Shown here: positions 8,453 to 16,034 of the stretch, in pieces
Position numbering within the stretch: position 1 is the stretch's first letter
How the letters are laid out: each line of letters opens with the position of its first letter
DNA from: CAKSXP01 sp964539115
Lineage (GTDB): Bacteria; Bacillota; Clostridia; Oscillospirales; Oscillospiraceae
Length of the DNA stretch: 40,755 nucleotides
Direction of reading: 5' to 3'
Assembly: GCA_964539115.1 (NCBI GenBank)
Contig: CAZIHY010000006.1
Location: forward strand, 1 to 40,755
Made by a program: the position numbers and the translations under genes
The notes under the pieces: generated by a model
The model's database searches: none
The model's input: only the letters and a program-made list of their open reading frames with translations
What the model was told of the DNA's origin: nothing

Positions 8453-9325
8453 ATGCTGAAGACCCCTATGAAAAAGCCCGGCATCGCTGTCAACTCTGCG
8501 CGGTGCATGGCCTGCTACGCCTGCTTTATGGCTTGCAAAGACGAGCATTGCGGCTGGGATACCGCTCTCACCAAATCCCAGCCCGAGCTGGGCCAGTATT
8601 GGATGAACATAGTCGAGTGGGAGCGCGGCGACAATGAACGCCATATCAAAACCGCTACTGTCCCCACCCCTTGCTCACACTGCGAGAACCCCGCATGTAT
8701 GGCGGCCGCCAAGGATGGAGCAGTATACAAACGCGAGGACGGCATCGTCATAATCGACCCCGAGAAGTCCAAAGGACAGAAACAGATCGTGGACGCCTGT
8801 CCTGTCGGCGCCGTCTACTGGAACGAAGAGGAGCAAATACCTCAGAAGTGTACCATGTGCGCCGAGCTTCTGGATGACCCCGATTATCCCGGCTTTGAGC
8901 CGCGCTGTGTCGAAGCCTGCCCCAACCAGGCCCTGGTTTTCGGAGACCTTGCAGACCCCGAGAGCGAGATCAGCAAACTCATTGCTGCCAATAAGGTGAC
9001 CCAGCTTGAGTGCCTCGGCGACATGAAATCCAGCGTCGTCCACCTCAACATCCCCTCCGCATTCCTTGCTGGCACCGTCGCTTATCCCAAGGAGCTTGAG
9101 GAGGTCTGTATCGGCGCCCATGTCAAGATCACCTGTGAAGAATGCGGCACCAGCTATGAAACGGACACCAACTGGGCCGGCGACTATGAGTTCGAGGATC
9201 TGCCCAAAGGCAAGAGCTGGACCGTCGAAATCAGCTTCCCCGGCTTCAAAACCGCGACTTATACCGGCGAACGTACGGATAGCGACCACTATGTGGGCAT
9301 CACCTATCTGGAGCCTGAGGAATAA
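8453..9325 (+). CDS. Fe-S subunit of transhydroxylase-like enzyme, three-cluster type with C-terminal Cna-B-like domain
   Basis: 290 aa. Motif I (C18/21/24/28) and motif IV (C133/136/152/156) are complete. Motif II has C74, C77 and C82 but Ala86 in the fourth place. Motif III has Ser106, Gln109 and Ile112 where cysteines are expected and keeps only C116. In this fold one cluster uses the first three cysteines of motif III plus the last of motif II. Exactly that set is missing, so three [4Fe-4S] clusters are predicted, matching the P. acidigallici beta subunit. Residues about 217-289 form a Cna-B/transthyretin-like domain, also as in that enzyme. The gene lies 2 nt after the large subunit and its ribosome binding site is in the end of that gene. 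A strong hairpin follows. Confidence 0.92.
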   Translation: MLKTPMKKPGIAVNSARCMACYACFMACKDEHCGWDTALTKSQPELGQYWMNIVEWERGDNERHIKTATVPTPCSHCENPACMAAAKDGAVYKREDGIVIIDPEKSKGQKQIVDACPVGAVYWNEEEQIPQKCTMCAELLDDPDYPGFEPRCVEACPNQALVFGDLADPESEISKLIAANKVTQLECLGDMKSSVVHLNIPSAFLAGTVAYPKELEEVCIGAHVKITCEECGTSYETDTNWAGDYEFEDLPKGKSWTVEISFPGFKTATYTGERTDSDHYVGITYLEPEE

Positions 9326-9336
9326 GTCTGTATTTT

Positions 9337-9364
9337 ACAGCCCTGTCCTTTGGGACAGGGCTGT
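9337..9364 (+). terminator. Strong hairpin without U-tract after the molybdoenzyme operon
   Basis: A perfect 12-bp stem, ACAGCCCTGTCC/GGACAGGGCTGT, with a TTTG loop. No run of T follows, so it is not a classic intrinsic terminator. It may stabilise the 3' end or give partial termination before the thiolase gene, which has no clear promoter of its own. Confidence 0.5.
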
Positions 9365-9408
9365 AAGAGCGCGAAAAAATTTTTGCAAACAGTCAGGAGC
9401 AATTAAAA

Positions 9409-10662
9409 ATGGAAATGAAAAACGCAGTTATCATCGACGGCTGCCGTACCGCCGTCGGTTCTTTCGGCGGCTCCCTCCGCCCGCTGAGCGCCTATGACCT
9501 CGCCTGCGCCGTTATGCAGGGCGAGCTTGATCGCACCGGCATCGATCCCAAGGAGATCGACGAGGTCATCATGGGCCAGTGCCGCCAGACTTCCGACGAA
9601 CCCAACATCGCCCGCGTCGCGGCCCTCAAGGTCGGAATTCCAGAATCCGCCTCCGCACATACCGTCATGCGCCAGTGCGCCTCCGGCATGACCGCCGTTC
9701 AGAACGGCGCTATGCAGATCATGACCGGCGTTTCCGACGTCGTCCTCGCCGGCGGCACGGAGAGCATGTCCAACGCTGTCTTTTATCTTCGCAACGCACG
9801 CTGGGGCGTCGGCACAGGCAACACCCAGCTTGTGGACGCTGTGACCGAGGGGCAGTTCAAGAGCCAGCCCGAGGAGATATACGGCCGCTACAACATGGGC
9901 GCGACCGCAGAAAAGGTCGCCGAACAGCTTGGCATCACCCGCGAGGAGCAGGACGCTTTCTCTCTGGAATCCCAGCGCAAGGCGATCGCCGCCATCGATG
10001 CCGGCCGCTTTGCCGACGAGATCGTTCCCGTGACCGTTCCGCAGGGCCGCAAAAAGCCCCCCATCGTCTTTGACACAGACGAGTTTCCCAAACGCGATAC
10101 AAACGAAGAAAAAATGGGCAAATTGAAGCCCTGCTTCAACATAGACACTGCTGAGGACGGCCGGCTCTTTAACTCCAGCGAGCTGACCGGCACCGTCACC
10201 GCCGCTTCCTCTTCCGGCCGCAACGACGGTGCGTCCGCCATGCTGCTCATGAGCGAGGAAAAAGCCGCTGAGCTTGGACTCAAGCCCATGGCAAAAATCA
10301 TCGGTATGGGCACCGCCGGCTGCGACCCGCGCACTATGGGCCTCGGCCCCGTATACGCCGTTCCCAAGGCGCTCAAGATGGCCGGCCTCACCATTGACGA
10401 CATTCAGCTCATCGAGCTCAACGAGGCCTTTGCCGCACAGTCCCTCGGCTGCATTAAGCTGCTTGGCTGGGAGGATAAAATGGACATTATAAATGTAAAC
10501 GGCGGCGCTATCGCGCTCGGACACCCTGTCGGCTCCTCCGGCTGCCGTATCATCGTCACGCTCATGCACGAGATGAAACGCCGCGGCCTCAAATACGGCC
10601 TTGCAACTCTGTGCATTGCCGGCGGCATGGGTCAGGCTACCGTTATTGAAATGTGCGAGTAA
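9409..10662 (+). CDS. Acetyl-CoA C-acetyltransferase (thiolase)
   Basis: 417 aa, the usual length for a biosynthetic/degradative thiolase. It splits acetoacetyl-CoA with CoA to two acetyl-CoA, or runs in reverse. The nucleophile is Cys90 in RQCASGM; the catalytic His372 lies in GHPVG and the second catalytic Cys402 in CIAGGMG, a slight variant of CxGGG. NVNGGAIALGHP is the thiolase signature. The ATG at 9409 has AGGAG upstream. Only about 45 nt separate it from the preceding hairpin and I see no promoter there, so it is probably reached by read-through from the molybdoenzyme operon. With the BKACE and thioesterase genes it makes an acyl-CoA cleavage set. Confidence 0.93.
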   Translation: MEMKNAVIIDGCRTAVGSFGGSLRPLSAYDLACAVMQGELDRTGIDPKEIDEVIMGQCRQTSDEPNIARVAALKVGIPESASAHTVMRQCASGMTAVQNGAMQIMTGVSDVVLAGGTESMSNAVFYLRNARWGVGTGNTQLVDAVTEGQFKSQPEEIYGRYNMGATAEKVAEQLGITREEQDAFSLESQRKAIAAIDAGRFADEIVPVTVPQGRKKPPIVFDTDEFPKRDTNEEKMGKLKPCFNIDTAEDGRLFNSSELTGTVTAASSSGRNDGASAMLLMSEEKAAELGLKPMAKIIGMGTAGCDPRTMGLGPVYAVPKALKMAGLTIDDIQLIELNEAFAAQSLGCIKLLGWEDKMDIINVNGGAIALGHPVGSSGCRIIVTLMHEMKRRGLKYGLATLCIAGGMGQATVIEMCE

Positions 10663-10702
10663 TATAAGACAACTTATAATTAATATATAGGAGTGTTCAA
10701 TC

Positions 10703-11605
10703 ATGTCCAAAACAAATAAAATCATTATCCAGTGCTGCATGTGCGGTGCCGGTACCAAGAAAAGCCAGGCCCCCACTGTCCCCTACACCCCTGAGGAGAT
10801 CGCCCGTCAGGTCGTGGACGTCGCAAAGGCCGGCGCCTCCATCGTTCACATCCATGTCCGCGAGGATAAGGAAGTCGACGGCGTCATGCAGATCGGCTAC
10901 AAGTCCATGAGCCTTGAGAAGTTTACCGAGACCGTCCAGCTCTGCCGCAAGTACTGCGCTGAAGCCGACGTCGATGTTATCATCAACCTCACCACCTCCG
11001 GCGGCGAGTACGAGGACTATAAGCGCCTTCAGCATCTCGGCGCGCTCAAGCCCGAGATGTGCTCCTTCGATCCCAATACTATCAACTGGTCCAACAGCTA
11101 TATCTTTGAAAACAGCCCGCGTTTCCTCAATCTGCTGTCCGAGGAGGTAGTCAAACAGGACGTCAAGCCCGAGTTCGAGGTCTTTGACACCGGCCACATC
11201 GACTCCGTCATGTACTACGTCAACAAGCACAACATCCCCAAGCCCCCGCACATCCAGTTCATAATGGGCGTAGGCGGCTCTATGCCCGGCACCGCCGAGA
11301 ACCTCGGCTTCCTCGTCGATAGACTCCCCGAGGGTTCAACATGGTCCGTCTCCGGCATCGGAAAGGCCCATATGCCCATGATGCTCGCCGGTCTGGCTCT
11401 CGGCTGCGACGGTCTGCGCGTCGGCCTCGAGGACAACGTCATGTACGGCAAGGATGAAAACGGAAACAAGATAATCGCCACCAACGTTATGCTCGTCGAG
11501 CGCGCCGTCGCTATGGCAAAACTCGCTGGGCGTGAGATCGCAACTGCGAAGGAGGCCCGTGAGATACTCGGAATAACCCGTAACTGCCTGCGCGACGAGG
11601 GCTGA
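10703..11605 (+). CDS. BKACE-family beta-keto acid cleavage enzyme (DUF849/Kce-like)
   Basis: 300 aa, full length for the family. BKACE enzymes condense a beta-keto acid with acetyl-CoA and split it to acetoacetate plus a new acyl-CoA, using a zinc ion. The zinc ligands are visible as His49 and His51 (VHIHVRE) and Glu243 in GLEDN, with Asp244 next to it as in Kce. The phosphate/CoA-region TTSGG lies at 97-101. Family members act on 3-keto-5-aminohexanoate (lysine fermentation), dehydrocarnitine or triacetate. The lysine-fermentation genes are absent here, while transhydroxylase-type enzymes lie upstream, so a triacetate-like substrate from phloroglucinol breakdown is my preferred inference. 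RBS TAGGAG; the thioesterase gene starts 1 nt after its stop. Confidence 0.92.
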   Translation: MSKTNKIIIQCCMCGAGTKKSQAPTVPYTPEEIARQVVDVAKAGASIVHIHVREDKEVDGVMQIGYKSMSLEKFTETVQLCRKYCAEADVDVIINLTTSGGEYEDYKRLQHLGALKPEMCSFDPNTINWSNSYIFENSPRFLNLLSEEVVKQDVKPEFEVFDTGHIDSVMYYVNKHNIPKPPHIQFIMGVGGSMPGTAENLGFLVDRLPEGSTWSVSGIGKAHMPMMLAGLALGCDGLRVGLEDNVMYGKDENGNKIIATNVMLVERAVAMAKLAGREIATAKEAREILGITRNCLRDEG

Positions 11606-11606
11606 A

Positions 11607-12023
11607 ATGATCGTTGAATCCAAAATCGACGTAAGATACCCCGATTGCGACGCCATGAGCATTGTACACCACGCGATTTATCCATACTGGTACGAAATCG
11701 CACGCATGGATTTCTTTGCTGCCTGCGGGTATCCCTACACCTACACACACGCTTATGGCGTTGACCCCGCGATGGTGAGCCTCGATTTGAAATATCATGC
11801 GCCCGTCCGCTATCCCGGAACTGTCACAGTCCGCACCAAAGCGACCTTTTGTGCACCGAAGAAGCTGAAACTGCACTATACAGTTCAAATTTCCGGGGAT
11901 GAAAAAATTGTCGCCGAGGCCGACAGTTTTCACATCTGGACGGGACCGGACATGCGCTCATATGACCTCGAAAAAAACCTGCCTGAGGTTTACAGGGCTC
12001 TTTCAGGCGCTGTTGAAGAATAA
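11607..12023 (+). CDS. 4HBT/YbgC-type hotdog-fold acyl-CoA thioesterase
   Basis: 138 aa, single hotdog domain. The YbgC/FadM-like signature is clear: VRYPDCDAMSIVHHAIYPYW with the active-site Asp (D13 or D15 region) and the long helix following. Such enzymes hydrolyse acyl-CoAs or aryl-CoAs. The ATG is one base after the BKACE stop, and the end of that gene carries a GAGGG site, so expression is coupled. In this context it could release CoA from an acyl-CoA formed by BKACE or thiolase, or recycle stalled intermediates. Substrate not predictable. A strong terminator follows. Confidence 0.85.
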   Translation: MIVESKIDVRYPDCDAMSIVHHAIYPYWYEIARMDFFAACGYPYTYTHAYGVDPAMVSLDLKYHAPVRYPGTVTVRTKATFCAPKKLKLHYTVQISGDEKIVAEADSFHIWTGPDMRSYDLEKNLPEVYRALSGAVEE

Positions 12024-12040
12024 CTTTGCGACACTTTACA

Positions 12041-12075
12041 GAAAATCTCCGATAATGATCGGAGATTTTCTTTTT
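12041..12075 (+). terminator. Rho-independent terminator after thioesterase
   Basis: A perfect 13-bp stem, GAAAATCTCCGAT/ATCGGAGATTTTC (12041-12053 with 12058-12070), has an AATG loop and is followed by TTTTT. It ends the thiolase-BKACE-thioesterase transcript. Confidence 0.92.
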
Positions 12076-12133
12076 CGTGTCTATTGTCAAAATTTAACTC
12101 ACTTTACTTAACTAAATAAAATTTGGACGTATA

Positions 12134-12162
12134 TTGACACGGCGGCCATTTAATGCTATTCT
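12134..12162 (+). promoter_or_regulatory. Promoter for MFS transporter
   Basis: -35 TTGACA (12134-12139), 17-nt spacer, -10 TATTCT (12157-12162) with an upstream TGC extended -10 element. The predicted leader to the ATG at 12281 is about 110 nt. Confidence 0.75.
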
Positions 12163-12225
12163 TATATAGAAGATGAATGATATATTATATTATATCTATA
12201 TCAGAGTCACCAATGGGTATAAAAT

Positions 12226-12254
12226 AACACCAACTTACCGGTTGGAGTTTTTTT
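12226..12254 (+). promoter_or_regulatory. Possible leader terminator/attenuator before MFS gene
   Basis: Inside the 5' leader, CCAAC (12230-12234) pairs with GTTGG (12241-12245), extended by AAC/GTT across one mismatch, and is followed by a run of eight T. This resembles a weak intrinsic terminator placed 27 nt before the start codon. No T-box or known riboswitch sequence is visible. Confidence 0.35.
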
Positions 12255-12280
12255 ATGCGCTTTTACAGGAGGAACAAAAA

Positions 12281-13543
12281 ATGAAAAAAAGCAATAGTAA
12301 AGCAGTGGCGTCAATTATTGGATGCCTGGTCGTGCAGTTGTGCGTCGGCATTCTCTATCTTTGGAGCGCACTGCGCGCCGACATCGTAACGTCCTATAAC
12401 TGGAGCGCCAGCGCAGCAGGAATGGTCTCGTCGTATATGATCTTCGCCTTCGTTTTCGGCAACCTGATCGGCGGCATTATAAATGATAAAAAGGGTCCTA
12501 AACTCACCTGTGTACTTGGCGTCATTCTCTTCTCAGTAGGTATCGCGCTCAGCGCCCTACTGACCAGCTCCACTATTTGGATGCTTAATATTACTTACGC
12601 TATCATGGCAGGTCTTGGCTCCGGCTTTGCATACGGCGCCTGCATTTCCTGCATACAGAAATGGCTTCCTCACAAACGCGGTCTGGCCTCCGGTCTGGCC
12701 TGCAGCGCATTCGGTCTCTCGACCGTTATCTTTACGCCTGTTTCAACGGCTCTCATGAATCTCTTCCGCAATGCTGACGGGGTCGTTAACTTCGCACCCG
12801 TTTTCCTCATCCTCGCCGGGGTTTTTGCAGTTCTGGGCCTCATTGCCTGCATCTTCATCTCCCTGCCTGACGAAAGCTATATTGCCGGTCTGAATCTGCC
12901 GAAGGCTGCTGTCTCCGGAACTGTCAACTATACTCTGCCCCAGGCAATGAAAAAACCCGTGTTCTGGGCGTTGTTCCTCTCCATTTTCTTCATAAACGGC
13001 ACCTGGAACCTCTGTGTCCCCCTCATCAAGGATCTTGGTATTGTCCGGGGATTGACCACCTCTGTTGCCGTCGCCTGCGTCTCCTTCACCGGAATCACCA
13101 ATGCCGCCGGCCGCCTTATCATGGCTTCCCTGTCCGACAAGGTCGGCAGAAGCAACACCATGTATATCCTCTGTGGAATAACGCTGGTCGGCGCTGTTCT
13201 CATGACATTTATCGGCGGATACGGATATTTTGTTACCATCGCTCTGATCGCCTTCGCTTATGGCGGACCCTCCGCGCTTAACGCCGCGCTCTGCACCGAC
13301 CTGTTCGGCCCCAAAAACTCCGGCGCTAACTACGGCGTTGCCATGCTGGCCCTTGGCTTCAGCTCCATCTTCTTCAACTTCATTGCAAACAGCATCATTA
13401 AGGCTTCTGTCGACGTCACCGCCGGCACCGCCGTCGGCATTGCCGCAACCTTTATCATGGGAGCTGTCACCGCGATCATACCCGTTTTCCTCATGATCTA
13501 CATAGACCGCTATCTCAAAAAGCGCAACACCGAAAAGGTCTGA
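12281..13543 (+). CDS. MFS transporter, oxalate/formate antiporter (OFA) type
   Basis: 420 aa with about 12 hydrophobic segments. The start ATG at 12281 follows AGGAGG; a longer in-frame opening upstream lacks a site and would add a non-membrane leader. The N-terminal region (GILYLWSALRADI, then WSASAAGMVSSYMIFAFVFG) and the loop GGIINDKKGPK between helices 2 and 3 are typical of OFA-family antiporters. These move small mono- or dicarboxylates, often substrate against product. The gene has its own promoter and a possible attenuator and lies between the degradation genes and a LysR gene, so uptake of the aromatic or carboxylate substrate, or export of a product, is likely. The ligand cannot be read from sequence. 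Confidence 0.88.
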   Translation: MKKSNSKAVASIIGCLVVQLCVGILYLWSALRADIVTSYNWSASAAGMVSSYMIFAFVFGNLIGGIINDKKGPKLTCVLGVILFSVGIALSALLTSSTIWMLNITYAIMAGLGSGFAYGACISCIQKWLPHKRGLASGLACSAFGLSTVIFTPVSTALMNLFRNADGVVNFAPVFLILAGVFAVLGLIACIFISLPDESYIAGLNLPKAAVSGTVNYTLPQAMKKPVFWALFLSIFFINGTWNLCVPLIKDLGIVRGLTTSVAVACVSFTGITNAAGRLIMASLSDKVGRSNTMYILCGITLVGAVLMTFIGGYGYFVTIALIAFAYGGPSALNAALCTDLFGPKNSGANYGVAMLALGFSSIFFNFIANSIIKASVDVTAGTAVGIAATFIMGAVTAIIPVFLMIYIDRYLKKRNTEKV

Positions 13544-13580
13544 TAATGGCTTTTACCGGTATTTTTATCACCGGCCGCTA

Positions 13581-13609
13581 TTGACACTTATCACCCTTTT
13601 GTTTATGAT
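13581..13609 (+). promoter_or_regulatory. Promoter for LysR regulator gene
   Basis: -35 TTGACA (13581-13586), 17-nt spacer, -10 TATGAT (13604-13609). A TATAAT follows 5 nt beyond the -35/-10 pair but with poor spacing. It lies 45 nt before the GTG start. Confidence 0.75.
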
Positions 13610-13653
13610 ATAATAAATTATTTATTACAGTAATGAACAAAAGGTGTACTACC

Positions 13654-14544
13654 GTGGATATTAATCAGCTAAAATATTTCATATCCGTCGCACAAACTCT
13701 GAACTTCTCGGAGGCCGCGAGGCGCAACGGTATAACCCAGCCCTCTATCAGCCACCACATTGTTGAGCTTGAGCGTCAGCTCGGCTGCCAGCTTTTTATA
13801 CGCAGCCGCCGCAACGTCGTCATAACGGAGCAGGGGCGCGCGTTCCTCCCCTACGCTGTTGAGATCGTCGACACCGCAGAAAAGGCTGCGTTCCAGCTTC
13901 AGAAGTTTGAGAGCGGCTCAATGGGGCATGTATCTATAGCCTCGCTGACCACCTCGAGCCAGATACTTTCTCACTGTCTCGAGGTGTTTTCAGCTCGTTA
14001 TCCAAATATCACAATTGACATCACGTTTACTTCCGGACGCAGTCAGGTCATGGCGATGAACGAGTCAAAATACGATTTTCATTTCGCAGCCGAAGAAATG
14101 ATCCCTGCCGGTGACTGCTTTGAAAAGCTCAACACCATGACAGACCACCTCTGTGTTGCCTTCCACGACTCAAATCCTCTGGCGAATGAAAGTCTGGACT
14201 TTGCAAAGCTCGGGAACCAGCGTTTTATCGCCGTATCCGAAAATGACGGTCCCGCGCTCTATAAAGAGATCATAAAGGTATGTCACTCCCGCGGATATAA
14301 ACCACACACGTTTTACCAGTTTGACCGCGCGGAAGCCGTTCTGCTCTCCGTCAGCGCCGGACTCGGAATATCCATCATCCCGGAGGCGCTGACCAAGGTC
14401 TTTTATTCTGACCATTGCGTTTTTAAGCGCATTGAGGGAGATGACGCGCTGCGCCAGTATGTCGTTGTATGGAGGCGCGACATCTCAACCCCAGCGGCAA
14501 AGCTGTTTCTCGAGGTCGTCAAGGAGCTGTATCCTCAGTCATGA
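13654..14544 (+). CDS. LysR-type transcriptional regulator
   Basis: 296 aa from GTG 13654, which follows AAAGGTG and gives the standard LysR N-terminus (DINQLKYFISVAQTLNFSEAARR). The ATG at 13633 is an alternative without a site. Residues 1-60 are a winged helix-turn-helix; TQPSISHHIVELERQLG is the recognition helix region. Residues about 90-290 form the co-inducer-binding periplasmic-protein-like fold (GHVSIASLTTS, later GLGISIIPE). LysR proteins usually respond to a pathway metabolite. Here the gene follows the transporter and is the only regulator near the degradation genes, so control of them is likely by position. Its 3' end overlaps the convergent sigF gene by 26 nt. Confidence 0.9.
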   Translation: MDINQLKYFISVAQTLNFSEAARRNGITQPSISHHIVELERQLGCQLFIRSRRNVVITEQGRAFLPYAVEIVDTAEKAAFQLQKFESGSMGHVSIASLTTSSQILSHCLEVFSARYPNITIDITFTSGRSQVMAMNESKYDFHFAAEEMIPAGDCFEKLNTMTDHLCVAFHDSNPLANESLDFAKLGNQRFIAVSENDGPALYKEIIKVCHSRGYKPHTFYQFDRAEAVLLSVSAGLGISIIPEALTKVFYSDHCVFKRIEGDDALRQYVVVWRRDISTPAAKLFLEVVKELYPQS

Positions 14545-15238
14545 TCTCACGCAGGGTCGAAACAGCCTTGCGCTCCAGCCGTGAAATCTGGACCTGAGAA
14601 ACACCTAAAACGCGTGCGGCGGAGTCCTGCGTCATCCCATGGAAAAAGCGCAGGGCTATCACCTTTTGTTCACGTTCAGGCAGCTTTGCTATCGATTCAA
14701 ACAGGGCGACGCGCTCAATAACGCGATCCTCCTGTCCATAGTCGCCGAGCACATGCTCCAGCGTGAACCCCTCTTCGCCCGATTCCTTTTGCAGGGACTC
14801 CGCTGGCCCGGTCGCGGTTTCCGCAGTCGCTATATCCTCAATGCTTATGCCTGTATCAGCGGACAGCTCTGAAAGCGTCGGTTCCCTTCCCAGGCTCTGT
14901 TCAAGTCTCAAACGCGCGTTCCTAATAAGGAACGCGCGTTCTTTTATGCTCCGGCTGACCTTGATGCTGCCGTCATCGCGCAAAAAACGGCGTATCTCCC
15001 CGGATATTTTCGGAACAGCGTAAGTTGAAAACTGCGTTCCAAAGTTCTCATCAAATCCGCTTACGGCCTTCAGAAAGCCAACGCATCCGAGCTGGTAAAG
15101 GTCGTCAGGATCCACTCCCCTGCCGAAATATCTCCTAGCCACGCTCCAGATCAGTCCGGAATTTTCAACGACAAGGCGCTGGGCGGCGTCCCTGTCTCCG
15201 TCCTTGGCCGCCCTTAAAAGTTCAAGCCGCTCATCCAT
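14519..15238 (-). CDS. sigF: Sporulation sigma factor SigF
   Basis: 239-aa sigma-70-family factor of the forespore. Region 2 is VENSGLIWSVARRYFGRG...DDLYQLGCVGFLKAV, with the -10 recognition stretch FSTYAVPKISGEIRRFLRDDG. Region 3 follows (about 95-150), and region 4 has a helix-turn-helix, MTQDSAARVLGVSQVQISRLE (about 205-226). Length and position after spoIIAB identify it as sigma-F rather than sigma-G. The ATG overlaps the spoIIAB stop by 1 nt (TGATG). Its activity is held by SpoIIAB. The 3' end overlaps the convergent LysR gene, with no terminator between. Confidence 0.96.
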   Translation of the reverse strand: MDERLELLRAAKDGDRDAAQRLVVENSGLIWSVARRYFGRGVDPDDLYQLGCVGFLKAVSGFDENFGTQFSTYAVPKISGEIRRFLRDDGSIKVSRSIKERAFLIRNARLRLEQSLGREPTLSELSADTGISIEDIATAETATGPAESLQKESGEEGFTLEHVLGDYGQEDRVIERVALFESIAKLPEREQKVIALRFFHGMTQDSAARVLGVSQVQISRLERKAVSTLREIMTEDTAP

Positions 15239-15678
15239 CAGCGCACATTTGCTCTCGGCACAATATGCCGCGTCATAACAACGGTAGTTCCCTTCCCTAC
15301 GGTCGATCGCACCCGCAGGGAATCCATGAAGCTCTCCATGATCGTAAAGCCCATCCCGCTGCGGTCATCCCCGCCTGTAGTGAACATCGGCTCACGCGCC
15401 TTGTCGATATTTTCAATGCCGCGGCCCCAATCGCGCACGGTTATTTCGATTATATTCCCCGCAAGCAGCCGCGATTTGATAAGCACCTTGCCCACCGTTT
15501 CAGGATAGGCATGTACAATACAGTTCGTGACAGCTTCACTGACAGCCGTCTTTATATCACCCAGCTCCTCCATATTGGGGTCAAGCTGTGCCGCAAAACA
15601 GGCAACTGCCGCCCTTGCAAACCCCTCATTGGCACTTTTTGAGGGGAATTCAAGCTTTATGTAGTTATTTACCTCCAC
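15238..15678 (-). CDS. spoIIAB: Anti-sigma F factor/serine kinase SpoIIAB
   Basis: 146-aa GHKL-type ATPase that binds SigF before septation and phosphorylates SpoIIAA. The N box (EAVTNCIVHAYPE, about 46-58), the G1 box (VRDWGRGIENI, about 79-89) and a GMGFTIMESFMD ATP-lid/G2 segment are present. It matches the usual length. It overlaps both neighbours by single bases (stop/start TGATG type), so the three spoIIA genes are translationally coupled. Confidence 0.96.
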   Translation of the reverse strand: MEVNNYIKLEFPSKSANEGFARAAVACFAAQLDPNMEELGDIKTAVSEAVTNCIVHAYPETVGKVLIKSRLLAGNIIEITVRDWGRGIENIDKAREPMFTTGGDDRSGMGFTIMESFMDSLRVRSTVGKGTTVVMTRHIVPRANVR

Positions 15679-16001
15679 TATTTGACACCTCCGCCAACTG
15701 TAATGCGCACAATACGGTCTATTCCTGAAGCGTCTATTACCCGCAGCGGCTGAACTGACGGATTTTCAAACCACGCCCTGCCGCCCATCTGATTGAGCCG
15801 CTTTGCTATTTTCAGAATGACCGCAATACCTGACGAGTCCATAAATGTCAGCCCGGACATATCTACAGCGCAGTCGCGCGGCAGATATTCGTCTATCATC
15901 TGCTCGATGCGCACCATTGCCGAGCGGGCCTCATGATGGTCCAGCTCCCCCTGAAGATATAGATTCAGCCTGCCGTCGCGGTACGATGAGAGCACTTTCA
16001 T
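15678..16001 (-). CDS. spoIIAA: Anti-anti-sigma F factor SpoIIAA
   Basis: 107-aa STAS-domain protein. When unphosphorylated it captures SpoIIAB and frees SigF in the forespore. The phosphorylation motif is visible in MSGLTFMDSSGIAVILK (DSSG at 55-58). The ATG at 16001 follows GGGAGG. First gene of spoIIAA-spoIIAB-sigF on the minus strand, behind a hairpin that separates it from valS. Confidence 0.95.
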   Translation of the reverse strand: MKVLSSYRDGRLNLYLQGELDHHEARSAMVRIEQMIDEYLPRDCAVDMSGLTFMDSSGIAVILKIAKRLNQMGGRAWFENPSVQPLRVIDASGIDRIVRITVGGGVK

Positions 16002-16034
16002 CGAGAAACGCCTCCCTCTGTCTTTAAAATTGGA

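Noticed and set aside
9403..10776. Minus-strand open frame of 457 codons opposite the thiolase gene
   Set aside because: The thiolase signatures on the plus strand explain the region; the antisense frame is a codon-bias artefact.
10703..11605. Assigning the BKACE gene as kce of lysine fermentation
   Set aside because: No lysine aminomutase, kdd or kal genes are nearby, and the context is a phenol-type operon; only the family is supported.
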